Of a stretch of DNA of 64,000 bases, positions 52,001 to 61,400 are shown piece after piece. A model generated the notes under the pieces. It did not search any database, was not told the origin of the DNA, and saw nothing but the letters and a program-made list of their open reading frames with translations. The stretch is taken from positions 558,001 to 622,000 of the forward strand of contig JACKDV010000002.1 of assembly GCA_020633315.1 (NCBI GenBank), given 5' to 3'. This DNA is from Myxococcales bacterium (GTDB lineage: Bacteria; Myxococcota_A; Polyangia; Nannocystales; Nannocystaceae). A program made the translations under genes and the position numbers. Position 1 is the first letter of the stretch. Each line of letters opens with the position of its first letter.

Positions 52001-54244
52001 GTGCCCGTGCCCCCTCCCGAGGCACCCCAACCCCCGCGGAACGCTGGTGCCGACGATCCCTGGTCGATGGTGGGGGGTCGGGGCGTCGGCTACCCTTGGA
52101 AGGTGCCCGTGCGTCGTCGCCGCTCGATCATCGTGCTCGCCTTGTGCGTGCTCGGATCGAGCGCGATCAACGTTGTGGGCTTCGTGGGCATGGGCCGGCT
52201 CATGGAGGCCGAGCTGCCGCCGAAGCCCGAGGAGATCACGTATCTCGATCTCCGCCAGGATGCCGAGCGGCCCGAGCCGCCCGAGCCCGCCAAGCCGCCC
52301 GAGCTCGAGCCCCAGATCCCGCCCGAGCCCGAGCCGCTGCGTCCCAAGCCGCCCAAGCCCAAGCCCAAGGAGCCCGAGCCCGAGCCCGAGGAGCCCGAGC
52401 CCGAGCGGCCCCCCGAGCCGGAGCCCGAGCCCGAGCCGGAACCCGAGCCCGAGCCGGAGATCGAGCAGCCCGACTTCGTGCTCGACCAGCTCAAGATGGT
52501 CGAGCAGCCCGACGTCCTCGACGAGGAGGAGGCGCCCGAGGACGTCGAGTACCTGTCGAACATCAACCGCGACGTGCTCGAGCAGACCCGGGCCGAGGTG
52601 ACCAACCTCGAGCAGGATTCCATCGAGACCAAGGCCTCGCAGATCGAGGCCAGCGATCAGCCCGACGTGGGCACGGCCGACGAGGACAAGATCGCCCAGG
52701 ACGAGCAGAAGGAGAGCCAGCTCGCCCGCGAGGCGCCCAACGTGCGGCCGAGCCCCGAGAACATGCGGCCCAACCAGCAGGACCCGCGCCCCGAGAGCCT
52801 GCTCGCCATGCGGGAGCTCGAGTACCGCGAGCACAAGATGGCGCAGGAGGCCCACGAGGCGCTGGCCAACGACGCGCCCGACGGGGTGCTCGAGGCCGAG
52901 CAGGAGCACCAGAGCAGCATCGCGCCCCAGCAGCAGCAGGCTCGCATCGATCGCAAGGATCCGGTCTACCGCTTCAAGCTCAGCCACCGCGATCTCGATG
53001 CCGTGTTCGGCAAGACCGTGGATGCGCAGAAGCGGATGGAGGCCCGCGAGCAGAGCAAGAAGAAGGGGGTGTGGGAGGACGCGCGCGCCGCTTGGCAGTC
53101 GCCGCTCGAGAACATGGTCCCCGAGGTGAAGGTGGGCAACCAGACCGCCCTGCGGTCGCGCAAGCACCCCTTCGCCCGCTACATCGCCCAGATGCACCGC
53201 AAGATCCACGAGGCGTGGGCGTGGCGCTTCCTCGAGCAGCTCGACACGCGGGGGCGCAAGCACGCGCTCAACGACTTCAACCTGTGGACGCGGGTCGAGA
53301 TCGTGCTCAACGGCGATGGCACCATCGACAAGGTCATCACCGTCCGCTACTCGGGCAACACCGCCTTCGATGCCTCGGCCCGCGAGATCGTGCATGCGTC
53401 GGGGCCGTTCCCCGATCCGCCCCGCGAGATTCGCAGCGGCAACGGCAAGATCTACATCCACTGGGCCTTCCATCGCGACGAGCGGGCCTGCGGCACCTTC
53501 GGCGCCCAGCCCTTCATCCTCGACAACGCGGGCATGGGCGATCGCCCCGATCCCGATGTCGAGGTGCGACCCGGGCAGGGCGGCGGTGGCGAGCGCCTCG
53601 CTCGTCGGCGCCCCGGCCCCTCCGGCCCGCCGCGCAACCCGGCCCCCGACGTGCCCGACGGACCGACGCTGCCCGGTAGCTCGGGCGGGAGCGGCTCCGG
53701 TGGTGGTAGTGGCTCGGGCGGCAGCGGCTCCGGTGGTGGTGCCGGCGCGGGCGGTGGTGGTGGCTCGGGCTCGGGCGGTGGTGGTGGCTCGGGCTCGGGT
53801 TCCGGTGGTGATCACAAGGTCGTGGTCGTGCCCACGCCCCCGCCCGAGGATCTCCAGCCCTCGCCCGAGGAGCTCGCCGACGATCCCCTGGCCCAGAGCA
53901 CGGCGCGGGAGTGGATGAAGCTCCTGGTCGAGGGCAAGGCCGACAAGCTGGCCGCTCGCTCCACGCTGCCCTTCTACTCCGGCGAGACCATCATCGCTCG
54001 CACGCGGGCCGAGCTCGAGGAGATCCTCGGGGTGATGGCCGAGGAGGCCAAGGGGGCGGGCAAGCCCACGCCGGCCAAGGTCTACACCGCCTCGGGTCTG
54101 CGCAAGGTGTTCGGCAGCGTGCCGGCCGGCGTGCAGGAGGGCGAGGCGCGGATCTACGGGCTGAGCAAGCTCGGCGGCGAGTACATGGTGCTCATGCTCG
54201 AGAAGAAGTTCGGCCGCTGGCGCGTGGTGGGCATCGCCCGCTGA
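52001..54244 (+). CDS. TonB-family protein with Pro/Glu spacer, Gly/Ser linker and NTF2-like C-terminus
   Basis: The 747-aa protein has a cytoplasmic N-terminus, one membrane helix (about 41-63), then a rigid periplasmic spacer built of PEPEPE/KPK units (about 80-165). A TonB/TolA-type C-terminal domain lies near 388-506 (IAQMHRKIHEAWAWRF, VEIVLNGDGTIDKVITVRYS, SAREIVHASGPFPDPP). A Gly/Ser linker (about 560-605) leads to a second domain (about 620-747, STAREWMKLLVEGKADKLAA) resembling SnoaL/NTF2-type folds. TonB domains normally end the protein, so the extra domain is unusual. The GTG at 52001 has no clear ribosome site. Confidence 0.78.
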   Translation: MPVPPPEAPQPPRNAGADDPWSMVGGRGVGYPWKVPVRRRRSIIVLALCVLGSSAINVVGFVGMGRLMEAELPPKPEEITYLDLRQDAERPEPPEPAKPPELEPQIPPEPEPLRPKPPKPKPKEPEPEPEEPEPERPPEPEPEPEPEPEPEPEIEQPDFVLDQLKMVEQPDVLDEEEAPEDVEYLSNINRDVLEQTRAEVTNLEQDSIETKASQIEASDQPDVGTADEDKIAQDEQKESQLAREAPNVRPSPENMRPNQQDPRPESLLAMRELEYREHKMAQEAHEALANDAPDGVLEAEQEHQSSIAPQQQQARIDRKDPVYRFKLSHRDLDAVFGKTVDAQKRMEAREQSKKKGVWEDARAAWQSPLENMVPEVKVGNQTALRSRKHPFARYIAQMHRKIHEAWAWRFLEQLDTRGRKHALNDFNLWTRVEIVLNGDGTIDKVITVRYSGNTAFDASAREIVHASGPFPDPPREIRSGNGKIYIHWAFHRDERACGTFGAQPFILDNAGMGDRPDPDVEVRPGQGGGGERLARRRPGPSGPPRNPAPDVPDGPTLPGSSGGSGSGGGSGSGGSGSGGGAGAGGGGGSGSGGGGGSGSGSGGDHKVVVVPTPPPEDLQPSPEELADDPLAQSTAREWMKLLVEGKADKLAARSTLPFYSGETIIARTRAELEEILGVMAEEAKGAGKPTPAKVYTASGLRKVFGSVPAGVQEGEARIYGLSKLGGEYMVLMLEKKFGRWRVVGIAR
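52262..52465 (+). repeat. Pro-Glu coding repeat (TonB spacer)
   Basis: About 200 bp encode alternating PE/PK/KP units (for example KPPKPKPKEPEPEPEEPEPE). Proline-rich spacers of this kind let TonB span the periplasm. The repeat is in frame and not a separate element. Confidence 0.8.
53675..53815 (+). repeat. Gly/Ser coding repeat
   Basis: About 140 bp encode GGSGSGGGSGSGG-type sequence that links the TonB-like domain to the C-terminal domain. The DNA repeats (GGCTCGGGC-type units) are slippage-prone, so length may vary between strains. Confidence 0.8.
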
Positions 54245-54257
54245 GCCCTCACGCGGG

Positions 54258-55085
54258 CTACTTGCGCGAGATGGTCACCGACTCCAGCAGGACGCGCTCG
54301 TAGGGCCGGTCCTTGTCGTTGACCTTCACCTTCGAGATCTCGATCGCCACCTTGGGATCGCAGTAGCCGAACACCGCGTGCTTGCCGTCGAGGTGGGGCG
54401 TGGGCTTGACCGTCACGAAGAACTGGGTGCTGCCCGTGTTGGCCTTCTCTTGGTTGGCCATCGACAGCGTCCCCGCCTTGGAGTGCTTGGCTCCGAGCTC
54501 GTCCACGATCACGAAGCCCGGGTTGTTGGTGCCGCCCGCGGTCATCCGGTCGCCGGTCTGCACCATGAAGCCCTCGATCACGCGATGGAAGATCACGCCG
54601 TCGAAGAGCTTCTCCTTCACCCACTCCCGCTCCTTGTGGTCGTAGAACGGACGCACGCCGCGGGCCAGGCCCACGAAGTTGGCCACGGTGATCGGGGCCT
54701 CCTCTTCCAGCAGCGTGCAGTCGAAGGTGCCCATCGAGGTGGCGAGGGTGGCGGTGAGCTTGCCCTTGCTGGTGTCGGCGAGCTCGGGCGCTCCTTCGAA
54801 TGCCTGCTCGAGGGTGAACTCGCCCCCCGTGGGATCGCCGGCCTCCACCGCGAAGGCCTTGATCTCCTCGGGGCTCATCTCGGCCGGGGGCCGGGCGCCC
54901 AGCTTCTTGGGCCGGGGCTTGGGCGGCTCGGCCGGCTTGGCGTCGGCCGGCTTGGCGTCGGTCTTGGGGGCCGACTCGTCTGCGTTGGCCTTGGTGTCCT
55001 CGCCCTTGGAGCCGCTGTCGCAGGCCAGGGCCAGCAGGCACAGGGTGAGGGCAGGGGCGCGCAGGAAGGGGTGGGGAGCGTTCAC
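54258..55085 (-). CDS. cyclophilin-type peptidyl-prolyl isomerase lipoprotein
   Basis: The 275-aa lipoprotein (LLALAC, Cys22) has an Ala/Lys/Pro linker and then a cyclophilin domain that speeds proline isomerisation in periplasmic proteins. Domain landmarks are APITVANFVGLARG, FDGVIFHRVIEGFMVQTGDR (catalytic Arg in HRV), GTLSMANQEKANTGSTQFFV and GKHAVFGYC. The GTG at 55085 has AGGAGG at five bases, a very good start. It converges with the TonB-like gene and is divergent from the AgmX-type lipoprotein. Confidence 0.9.
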   Translation of the reverse strand: MNAPHPFLRAPALTLCLLALACDSGSKGEDTKANADESAPKTDAKPADAKPAEPPKPRPKKLGARPPAEMSPEEIKAFAVEAGDPTGGEFTLEQAFEGAPELADTSKGKLTATLATSMGTFDCTLLEEEAPITVANFVGLARGVRPFYDHKEREWVKEKLFDGVIFHRVIEGFMVQTGDRMTAGGTNNPGFVIVDELGAKHSKAGTLSMANQEKANTGSTQFFVTVKPTPHLDGKHAVFGYCDPKVAIEISKVKVNDKDRPYERVLLESVTISRK

Positions 55086-55199
55086 GGGAGCCTCCTCGAC
55101 GATCGAAGCGAGCGTGGGCGGTGTACCCGATGCCTGCCGGTTTTTCCACCCGAGCACCGAGCGGTGTAAGGCGCCCCGGCCCGCGCCGTTGGCGTCGTC

Positions 55200-56471
55200 G
55201 TGCGGTGGATGGGTCTCGGGTTGCTGGTGTCCTCGTTGTGCGTGGCATGTGCGAGCCGGCGGGGAGCCGAGCCGAGCGCCCCCGAGCCGGCCGCGGCCGT
55301 CGACGATCCATCAGCGCGCTCCGAGGGCGTGGCCGTCTCCGCGGCCGCGGCCCGCATCTACATGCTCGGCGAGCAGCGCTACGCCGAGGGCCGCTTCGAC
55401 GAGGCCGTTGCCCTGTGGGGCCACACCATGCTCCAGCTCCCCGCCGATCCCTCGGCCGACGAGGTCCGCCACAAGCTGCTGGCCCGCATGGCCTACGGCC
55501 TGCTGCAGGCGAACGCGGCCACCGGTGATCCCTCGTACCTGCACGACGGCCAGGCCATGTGCGAGCTGTACCTCGCCAAGCACGAGGAGCTGTTCGGCGA
55601 CACCGAGCCCGCCCGCGCCCAGCGGGGCGAGATCTACGAGCTGCTCTACGAATTCGACTCGCGCCTCGATGCCCTCGATCCCGAGCAGCTCGAGCTCGAG
55701 CTCGCGACCGCTGACGAGCCCGAGGCTGCCGTCGCGGCCGTCGCTTCGCCCTCGCCTCGTGCGTCGTCCCCGGGCGCGACCGAGGAGATCGACGAGGACG
55801 GCATCGTGCGAGACGTCCGCGTCCGGCGGATCGCCTGGGCCGACGAGGACGACCCCCGGGTGCGGGGCTTCCTCGGGGACATGCGCTTCACCGGCAATTC
55901 CATGCTCGACCACGGCTTCGACCACGTGCACGAGGAGCGGGTGCTGGTGCGCGTGGGCGCGCTGCCTCGTCCGCTCGATGCCTCCGACGACGACACCGCT
56001 CGCACGCGGGCGCGCAAGGGCGGCCTGGCCGTGGTGGACGCCGCGCGGGCCGAGCTCGCTCGCTGCTACGAGCGCGCGGTCAGCCGCGATCCCGTGGTGG
56101 CAGCGCGGATCTCCGTCGAGGTCTCGCTGCGGGCCGACGGCACCGTGGCCCAGGCTCGCATCGTGGACGGCACGGTCGTGGACGCCGAGGGCGACGCTTG
56201 CGTCTCCGGGGTGCTGCACGCCACCCGGGTGGCCTCGCCGGGCGGGGCCTTGCGTTTGTCGATGCCGGTCCACTTCTTCTTCCAAGACGCGACCACCACC
56301 GCCGAGCTCTTCCGTCGCGAGCGGCCCGTCTCTGGTCGCGCCTACGAGCTCACCTCCCGCTCCAGCGGGTTGCCGCCGATCGAGCTGTCGTCCAACCCCG
56401 AGCTGCTCACGGCCCAGGAGCTCCGCCACGCCACCTCCACGGCCTACGACCCGGGCGAGATCCGCGAGTAG
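55200..56471 (+). CDS. lipoprotein with TPR-like region and AgmX/PglI-type C-terminus
   Basis: The 423-aa protein has a lipobox VAC (Cys17), then a helical TPR-like region (AARIYMLGEQRYAEGRFDEA, VALWGHTMLQLPAD). The C-terminal domain (about 270-370, RAELARCYERAVSRDPVVAA, RISVEVSLRADGTVAQARIV) matches the AgmX/PglI C-terminal domain known from myxobacterial gliding proteins. That domain resembles TonB in fold. It begins at a GTG (ATG three codons later is possible). It sits between two cyclophilin-like lipoproteins. Confidence 0.78.
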   Translation: MRWMGLGLLVSSLCVACASRRGAEPSAPEPAAAVDDPSARSEGVAVSAAAARIYMLGEQRYAEGRFDEAVALWGHTMLQLPADPSADEVRHKLLARMAYGLLQANAATGDPSYLHDGQAMCELYLAKHEELFGDTEPARAQRGEIYELLYEFDSRLDALDPEQLELELATADEPEAAVAAVASPSPRASSPGATEEIDEDGIVRDVRVRRIAWADEDDPRVRGFLGDMRFTGNSMLDHGFDHVHEERVLVRVGALPRPLDASDDDTARTRARKGGLAVVDAARAELARCYERAVSRDPVVAARISVEVSLRADGTVAQARIVDGTVVDAEGDACVSGVLHATRVASPGGALRLSMPVHFFFQDATTTAELFRRERPVSGRAYELTSRSSGLPPIELSSNPELLTAQELRHATSTAYDPGEIRE

Positions 56472-56509
56472 CTCGTCGCTCTCTGGCCGCAGGCTCGTCG
56501 GCGGTCGTC

Positions 56510-57223
56510 CTACTCGCGGGTGATCTCCACGTGCTGGAGCATCGGCTGCGGACCGCCTCGCGCCACGCGGCGCTCCAGCGAGCGCACCACCGCCTCGTCG
56601 TCGCACTGTCCGAAGATCGTGTGTGCTCCCTCGAGGTGGGACGCGGGCCCGGTGGTGATGAAGAACTGGGTCGAGCCGCTGTGCTCCAGCCCCGTGTTGC
56701 CCATGGCCAGCACGCCCGCACGATCGAACGAGTCCCCGTACGACAGCTCGTCCTGCAGCAGGAAGCCGCCGGTGGCCTGCTTGCCGCGTCGCCCCGTCTG
56801 CACGAACTGCCCCTCCTCGGCGCGGTGCCAGGGCACGCCGTCGTAGAAGGGCTCCGTGTGCCAGGCTCCGTCGTCGCCCTGGAACGGCCGGAGGCCACGG
56901 GCCAGCCCCACGAAGCTCGCCACCGTCAGCGGTGCGTGCCCAAGGTCGAGGGTGCAGTGGATCTCGCCCTCGTCGGTGAGCAGCGTGGCTCGCAGCTCGC
57001 CCTCGCTGGGCAGCCCCGCCAGCGCTTCCTCGATGGGAAAGCGGCCGCCGTAGGGGTCGCCGAGCGCCTCGTTGGCCGCCACCAGATCGGGCACCGGCGG
57101 GGGCAGGCTCGGCGGAGCGCCCGCGCCCGCACACGCCCCGGCGCTCGCCCCGAACAGCGCCCCCCACAGGGCCAGCGGGCGAGGCCGGCGGGAGCATGGG
57201 CCGTCGATCACGGAGCGCAGCAT
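56510..57223 (-). CDS. second cyclophilin-type lipoprotein, diverged
   Basis: The 237-aa protein has a probable lipobox (ACAGA) and a cyclophilin-like domain: APLTVASFVGLARG, YDGVPWHRAEEGQFVQTGRR, SGSTQFFITTGPASHLEGAH, TIFGQC. Compared with the paralog at 54258, IFHRVIEGFMVQTGDR is changed to VPWHRAEEGQFVQTGRR, losing a conserved Phe. The Arg of HR is kept, so activity could remain but is doubtful. The shared fold, shared export signal and proximity indicate duplication. Confidence 0.82.
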   Translation of the reverse strand: MLRSVIDGPCSRRPRPLALWGALFGASAGACAGAGAPPSLPPPVPDLVAANEALGDPYGGRFPIEEALAGLPSEGELRATLLTDEGEIHCTLDLGHAPLTVASFVGLARGLRPFQGDDGAWHTEPFYDGVPWHRAEEGQFVQTGRRGKQATGGFLLQDELSYGDSFDRAGVLAMGNTGLEHSGSTQFFITTGPASHLEGAHTIFGQCDDEAVVRSLERRVARGGPQPMLQHVEITRE

Positions 57224-57278
57224 AGCCGTCTCGTCCTCCGCGTGGCGATCGCCGGGCTCGTGCTAGGCTCTCGTCCCG

Positions 57279-57932
57279 ATGCCCCCCGGGTCGAGTCGTT
57301 GGCGACCGAAGAGCGTTCTCTGGCTGCTCGCGGCCGCCCTGGTGATCGGCCCGTCCTGCAAGCCACGCAGCACCGACGGAACCCTCACGCCGCCCTCCGA
57401 CGCCGCCGAGTGGGAGAGCAAGTGGCGTCCGGCCTTCGACGACGACTACACTGCCGAGCCCATCAACCTCGAGGGCCGGGCCCCGCACGACGTCCGCGAC
57501 CAGCGGCTGCTCGCCCTGCGCATGGGTCACGCCGATCTCATGGCGCGGGTGCGGGTGCTCCAGGTGTGGGGTCGGGGCCGCTACCAGGGCCAGCAGGACC
57601 AGTACGTCGAGGTCGAGATCGAGGAGTACCTCATCAATCAGCCGATCAAGGGCACCGCCGAGCGTCAGATCGTCAAGGTCATCTCCGAGGACGAGCTCCC
57701 CGGCAGCCTCCAGGGTCGCAGCCTGGTGATGTTCCTTCGCTGGGCCCCTGGCGATCAGCCGCCCTACCACCACCACCTGATGCCCATGGACGAGGCCACC
57801 ATCGGCTTCATGGTCGCGCGCATCGAGCACGCCAAGGCCGAAGGGGTGCTCGACGCCGAGGGCGTGCCCACCGAGAAGCAGGGCGGCAAGCGGGGCAAGA
57901 AGAAGCGGAAGAAGGCCAAGGCCAAGGGGTGA
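57279..57932 (+). CDS. hypothetical lipoprotein with Lys-rich tail
   Basis: The 217-aa protein has a hydrophobic signal ending GPSC (Cys27). The mature domain (about 60-170, VRVLQVWGRGRYQGQQDQYV, EVEIEEYLINQPIKGTAE, VISEDELPGSLQGRSLVM) reads as a small beta-barrel-like fold. It ends in a Lys-rich tail (GGKRGKKKRKKAKAKG). I do not recognise the family. A Lys-rich end on an outer-membrane lipoprotein could contact lipid or polysaccharide, which is a guess. It diverges from the cyclophilin gene across 55 bp. Confidence 0.7.
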   Translation: MPPGSSRWRPKSVLWLLAAALVIGPSCKPRSTDGTLTPPSDAAEWESKWRPAFDDDYTAEPINLEGRAPHDVRDQRLLALRMGHADLMARVRVLQVWGRGRYQGQQDQYVEVEIEEYLINQPIKGTAERQIVKVISEDELPGSLQGRSLVMFLRWAPGDQPPYHHHLMPMDEATIGFMVARIEHAKAEGVLDAEGVPTEKQGGKRGKKKRKKAKAKG

Positions 57933-58012
57933 GCCCCGCGTCGTCCTGCGCCATCTGCGCAAACGGTGAGGGCCCGGCCGAGAGGAGTGGGGAGAAAGGC
58001 GTTCGGGGGTGC

Positions 58013-58041
58013 TTGACGAGGCGCCCGGGGCCGAGTAGAAA
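58013..58041 (+). promoter_or_regulatory. promoter of tRNA-Ile
   Basis: TTGACG (58013-58018) and TAGAAA (58036-58041) with a perfect 17-bp spacer place the transcript start close to the tRNA 5-prime end at 58055. It is the best sigma-70-like promoter in the window. Confidence 0.75.
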
Positions 58042-58054
58042 GCGCGTCCGTTTC

Positions 58055-58128
58055 GGGCGTGTAGCTCAGTTGGTTAGAGCGCTGCCCTGATAAGGCAGAG
58101 GTCGGAGGTTCAAGTCCTCCCACGCCCA
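58055..58128 (+). tRNA. tRNA-Ile (anticodon GAT)
   Basis: The 74-nt cloverleaf is complete. The acceptor GGGCGTG pairs with CACGCCC, the D arm is GCTC-AGTTGGTTA-GAGC, and the anticodon stem CTGCC/GGCAG closes the loop CTGATAA with anticodon GAT at 58089-58091. The T arm is GGAGG-TTCAAGT-CCTCC. The discriminator is A; CCA is not encoded (ACCG follows). No rRNA is nearby, so this copy is outside an rRNA operon. Confidence 0.97.
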
Positions 58129-58132
58129 CCGC

Positions 58133-58156
58133 AAAGGCCCCGGTTTCGGGGCTTTT
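58133..58156 (+). terminator. rho-independent terminator of tRNA-Ile
   Basis: AAAGGCCCCG and CGGGGCTTTT pair around a GTTT loop directly after the tRNA, with a T run built into the right arm. It is a clear terminator for the single-gene transcript. Confidence 0.9.
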
Positions 58157-58175
58157 GTGATTTCGAAGGACGGGC

Positions 58176-58195
58176 GGGGGCACACCGGGGGCACA
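58176..58195 (+). repeat. tandem GGGGGCACA pair between tRNA and rdrA
   Basis: GGGGGCACA occurs twice, 11 bp apart (58176-58184 and 58187-58195), 48 bp after the tRNA body. Short G-rich direct repeats of this kind are often seen near tRNA integration sites of tyrosine recombinases. No integrase is present in the window, so the att interpretation is unproven. Confidence 0.35.
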
Positions 58196-58418
58196 GGCGG
58201 TGGCGCTCCCGTGGGTCTTGGCGATCGCAGTCCTTGGGTTGGAGTTGTGCGATGGGGTGGGCCGTCCGCGGGGAACGGTTCGAAATCGCGGCAGGGCGTT
58301 CGAACTCCCCGAGGGCTCCGGCCACGTGGCTGGCCTCGCTGGGACGGTCTCAGACTGATGCCTGTCCCGGAGCCATCTACCGTCGAGGAATTCTCGTACG
58401 GGATATCCTTATCACCCG

Positions 58419-61400
58419 ATGAGCCCCACTCGTCCGCCAGTCGACACCGCTCCGATCCCCTTCGACAAGCTCTCCCCCGAGCAGCGCACGCTAATCGAAG
58501 AGATCAACGCGCGTCTGCGAGGGATCAAGGAGGAGGGGCGCAAGCCGGGCGTGTCGGCCCACGCCCCGTATCCGTGGCCGCACATCACCGAAGATCGTCG
58601 ACATCGCGTCGTGATGCTCGATGGCCCGCGCGGGTCTGGCAAGACTTCGTTGCTGCTGACGTTGCTCCACGGCTGGCAACGTGACGCCTCGTCCGCGCCT
58701 GACCGCAAGCCTCAGGAGCGAGCCCTCTTCGATGGCATGGGGAAGGTCGTGCGTCCGCTGGTGCCACTCGATTTCAATCCCCTGCCGCCCCACGTTCATC
58801 CGTATCCGTGGCTCGTGCTGAGTCTCGGGCGGCTCGTCAAGGCACTCGACGATGGGAATACGCGGACCTCACCCAGCTGGGGGCCGATGGAAGATCAGCA
58901 GCTGTCACTACGCGAGAGCTGGAAACGGCTCCACCGTAGCGCCGAGATCGGCTGGCGGCGCGAGCCGAGCCCACGCCAGGATCTCGATCAGGAGGCCGCC
59001 GACGCCCTGGAGGAGCAATCCCGCTGGATGAGCCTCGAGGACGACTGGAGGAGGTTCATCGGCGCGCTGCTCGAGCAGGCCGAGCGGCGCGAACTGGTGC
59101 CGCCCGGCGTGGTGCTCGTCCTACCGATCGACGATCTCGACCTTCATCCGACGATTTCCGACGATGTGCTGATGGCGCTGCGAAAGATCTCGCACCCGCG
59201 GGTCGTCCCCTTGCTCGCGGGCAGTCATCGCGCGCTCCAGCGTGCCGTTCGACGTGCGCTGCTCGTCCGGCAATTCAAGGACTTTGCCCGCGTGAACGGA
59301 TCGATCTCCAACCAAGACCGTCGCCTGACGGATAGGCTCGCCGAGGATCTCGTCGACAAAGCCATCCCGCCCGCTGCGATCGTCAACACTCCACTGCTGA
59401 CTTTTTCCGATGCGCTCGAAGTCCGCATAGGGGGACCGACGCCTTGGCCTGCTCAGGACGACCCACGCGAGCGTGAAGAACAACGTCTGCTGCGTACCAA
59501 GCTCGACTTCATCAAGAAGGCCGAGCGTCAACCCCTGGTCCGGCCCCGAGCCTTGGTGCAACTCGCCCAGCGCTCGAGGATGCCGAATGATGCCGACATC
59601 GAGGACGCCATCCTCGATGTCCTCGAGGCATGCTGGGATCGGGAGTTCGAGGATGTGATGTACTCCCGAGACCCCACCTGGAACTGGAAGTCGCCTGCCC
59701 CCGAGGTGAAGCTCCACTACTGGACGGTCTACGGGGGAGTGACCAACGCTGCTGTCATCGATCTCGACAAGCCTCGTTACCACGTTCGCTGGACTACCCC
59801 TAGTGCCGACGGTTCCCTCCTGCTGCGGTCATCACGACCATCCAAGGACGGAGCCCGTAGGACGATCGATCCTCTCAGCGAGATTCCCCATCCTACCGAC
59901 CTACTGTTGTACCTCGAGGACAGCCGTCAGCTCGCGACAGAGCGATTCGAGCAGCTCGACGTAGATTGTTCCTTCGCACTCACTGTCGAGTGCACTCTCC
60001 GATCTCGCATCAAGCTCGAGCTGCCATTCCCGATTCCCGAGCCTGTGTTTCGCGGTATTGATCACGAAATGCTGGCTCAGCGCTGGGGGCGTGCGATCGT
60101 CAATCGGTCGTTTCGGGATGCGGACGCCGCCCTTTGGTGGTGGATTTGGTTTCATCTCGGCGAGCCAGTCGAGGACCTCGAATTCCAGGACCGCGCCGAG
60201 CTCGACGACGTGTCCTCCCCGTCCGAGAAACACTGGCGTTCATTGCTCGAGCGGCTGGCCAAGAAAGCTCGCCATGCGTCCGGTCTGCCGCCTCGAGGAG
60301 ACGCCCACTGGGCCTTGCGTGCGATCCCTACACTCGCTGCACCCGAATACGGTCTGTCCACCGCGCTCCAGCGGCAGCTTCTCGAGTGGCTCCACAAGAT
60401 CGATCGCACAGCATCGTGGATGGTTATCTGCGCCGAACTCGACGACGAGCGAGGGATCCGTCTCGGGCGCTCTGTGCTCTACTTCTCATCCATCGAGGAC
60501 GAATCGCTTCGGCTAAGCGCAGCGATGATCCAGCTTGGCGAACCAAAGAGCGCGGTCGGCATAGTCGAGGCAGAGCTCGAGTCCATGGATCCCGACGCCC
60601 CCTGGCGGACCAAGCATGAGCTCGCCCAGGCAACAACCGATCTGCTGGAGATCCGGACCGAGGAGCGACGAGACCGACTCCGTGACATCATGAGTCGAGT
60701 GCGCATTCCTCATCCACGCGACCACTTCGACAACAAGATCGATCTGTTTCAGCCATTCATAACATCTTATGAGAAGGAATCACCCAATTGGGCCACCTCC
60801 ACGGTGAGCCATGTTCTCCGAACTGGAACGCTGGAGTTCGCCATCAGGGCGCACGCAGACCGTCTACAGCGTGGCATCGATGCTCCCGCCAACTTCATGA
60901 AACGATGCTGGGACAGCTTGGTCGAGGAACTGCTCGATGATCGACAACGCCGACACGATGAAGAGCTACGAGCATGGATCTCGAGCCCAGACGCGAAGCG
61001 AATTGAGTACCATGGGCCCCCACTGAAGGTAGGGCCGCTCAACAGCGAGAATTTGACCGTCGCGAGCATCCACGCAGTTGCCTACGTCACATGGACGGTG
61101 GAGACCGGCGTGTTCCTACCAATCTCCGATGAACGGGTTCGGCTCGCTTTGGCGGCGTGGGTCCTGCTATGCCAGTCCTTTTCTCAGTCCGAGCTCGACG
61201 GCTTCGAGCGAATCGAAGTCATTGCACGGCCGCAGCTATACCATGAGGATACCGCGTTGAAATCCCCGCCGGCACGAACGTGGCATATGCACGAGAACCA
61301 GCGCGAGGCGTGGCGTTCGGCGCTGCATCGCGCGGCCGAGCGCCACGAGGGCCCAGAAGGCAGCCTTCGCCCACAAGAAGCCTGGATCCTTGGGAGTTGG

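Noticed and set aside
53675..53815. Tandem repeat taken as a satellite or array
   Set aside because: It encodes a Gly/Ser linker in frame with the domains on both sides.
55311..57962. 883-codon minus-strand frame
   Set aside because: It runs through the AgmX-type gene and the cyclophilin gene in another frame; the composition is that of a shadow.
58176..58195. Claim of a proven phage attachment site
   Set aside because: Only the left side is visible; there is no integrase and no second copy of the tRNA end, so it is listed as a repeat only.
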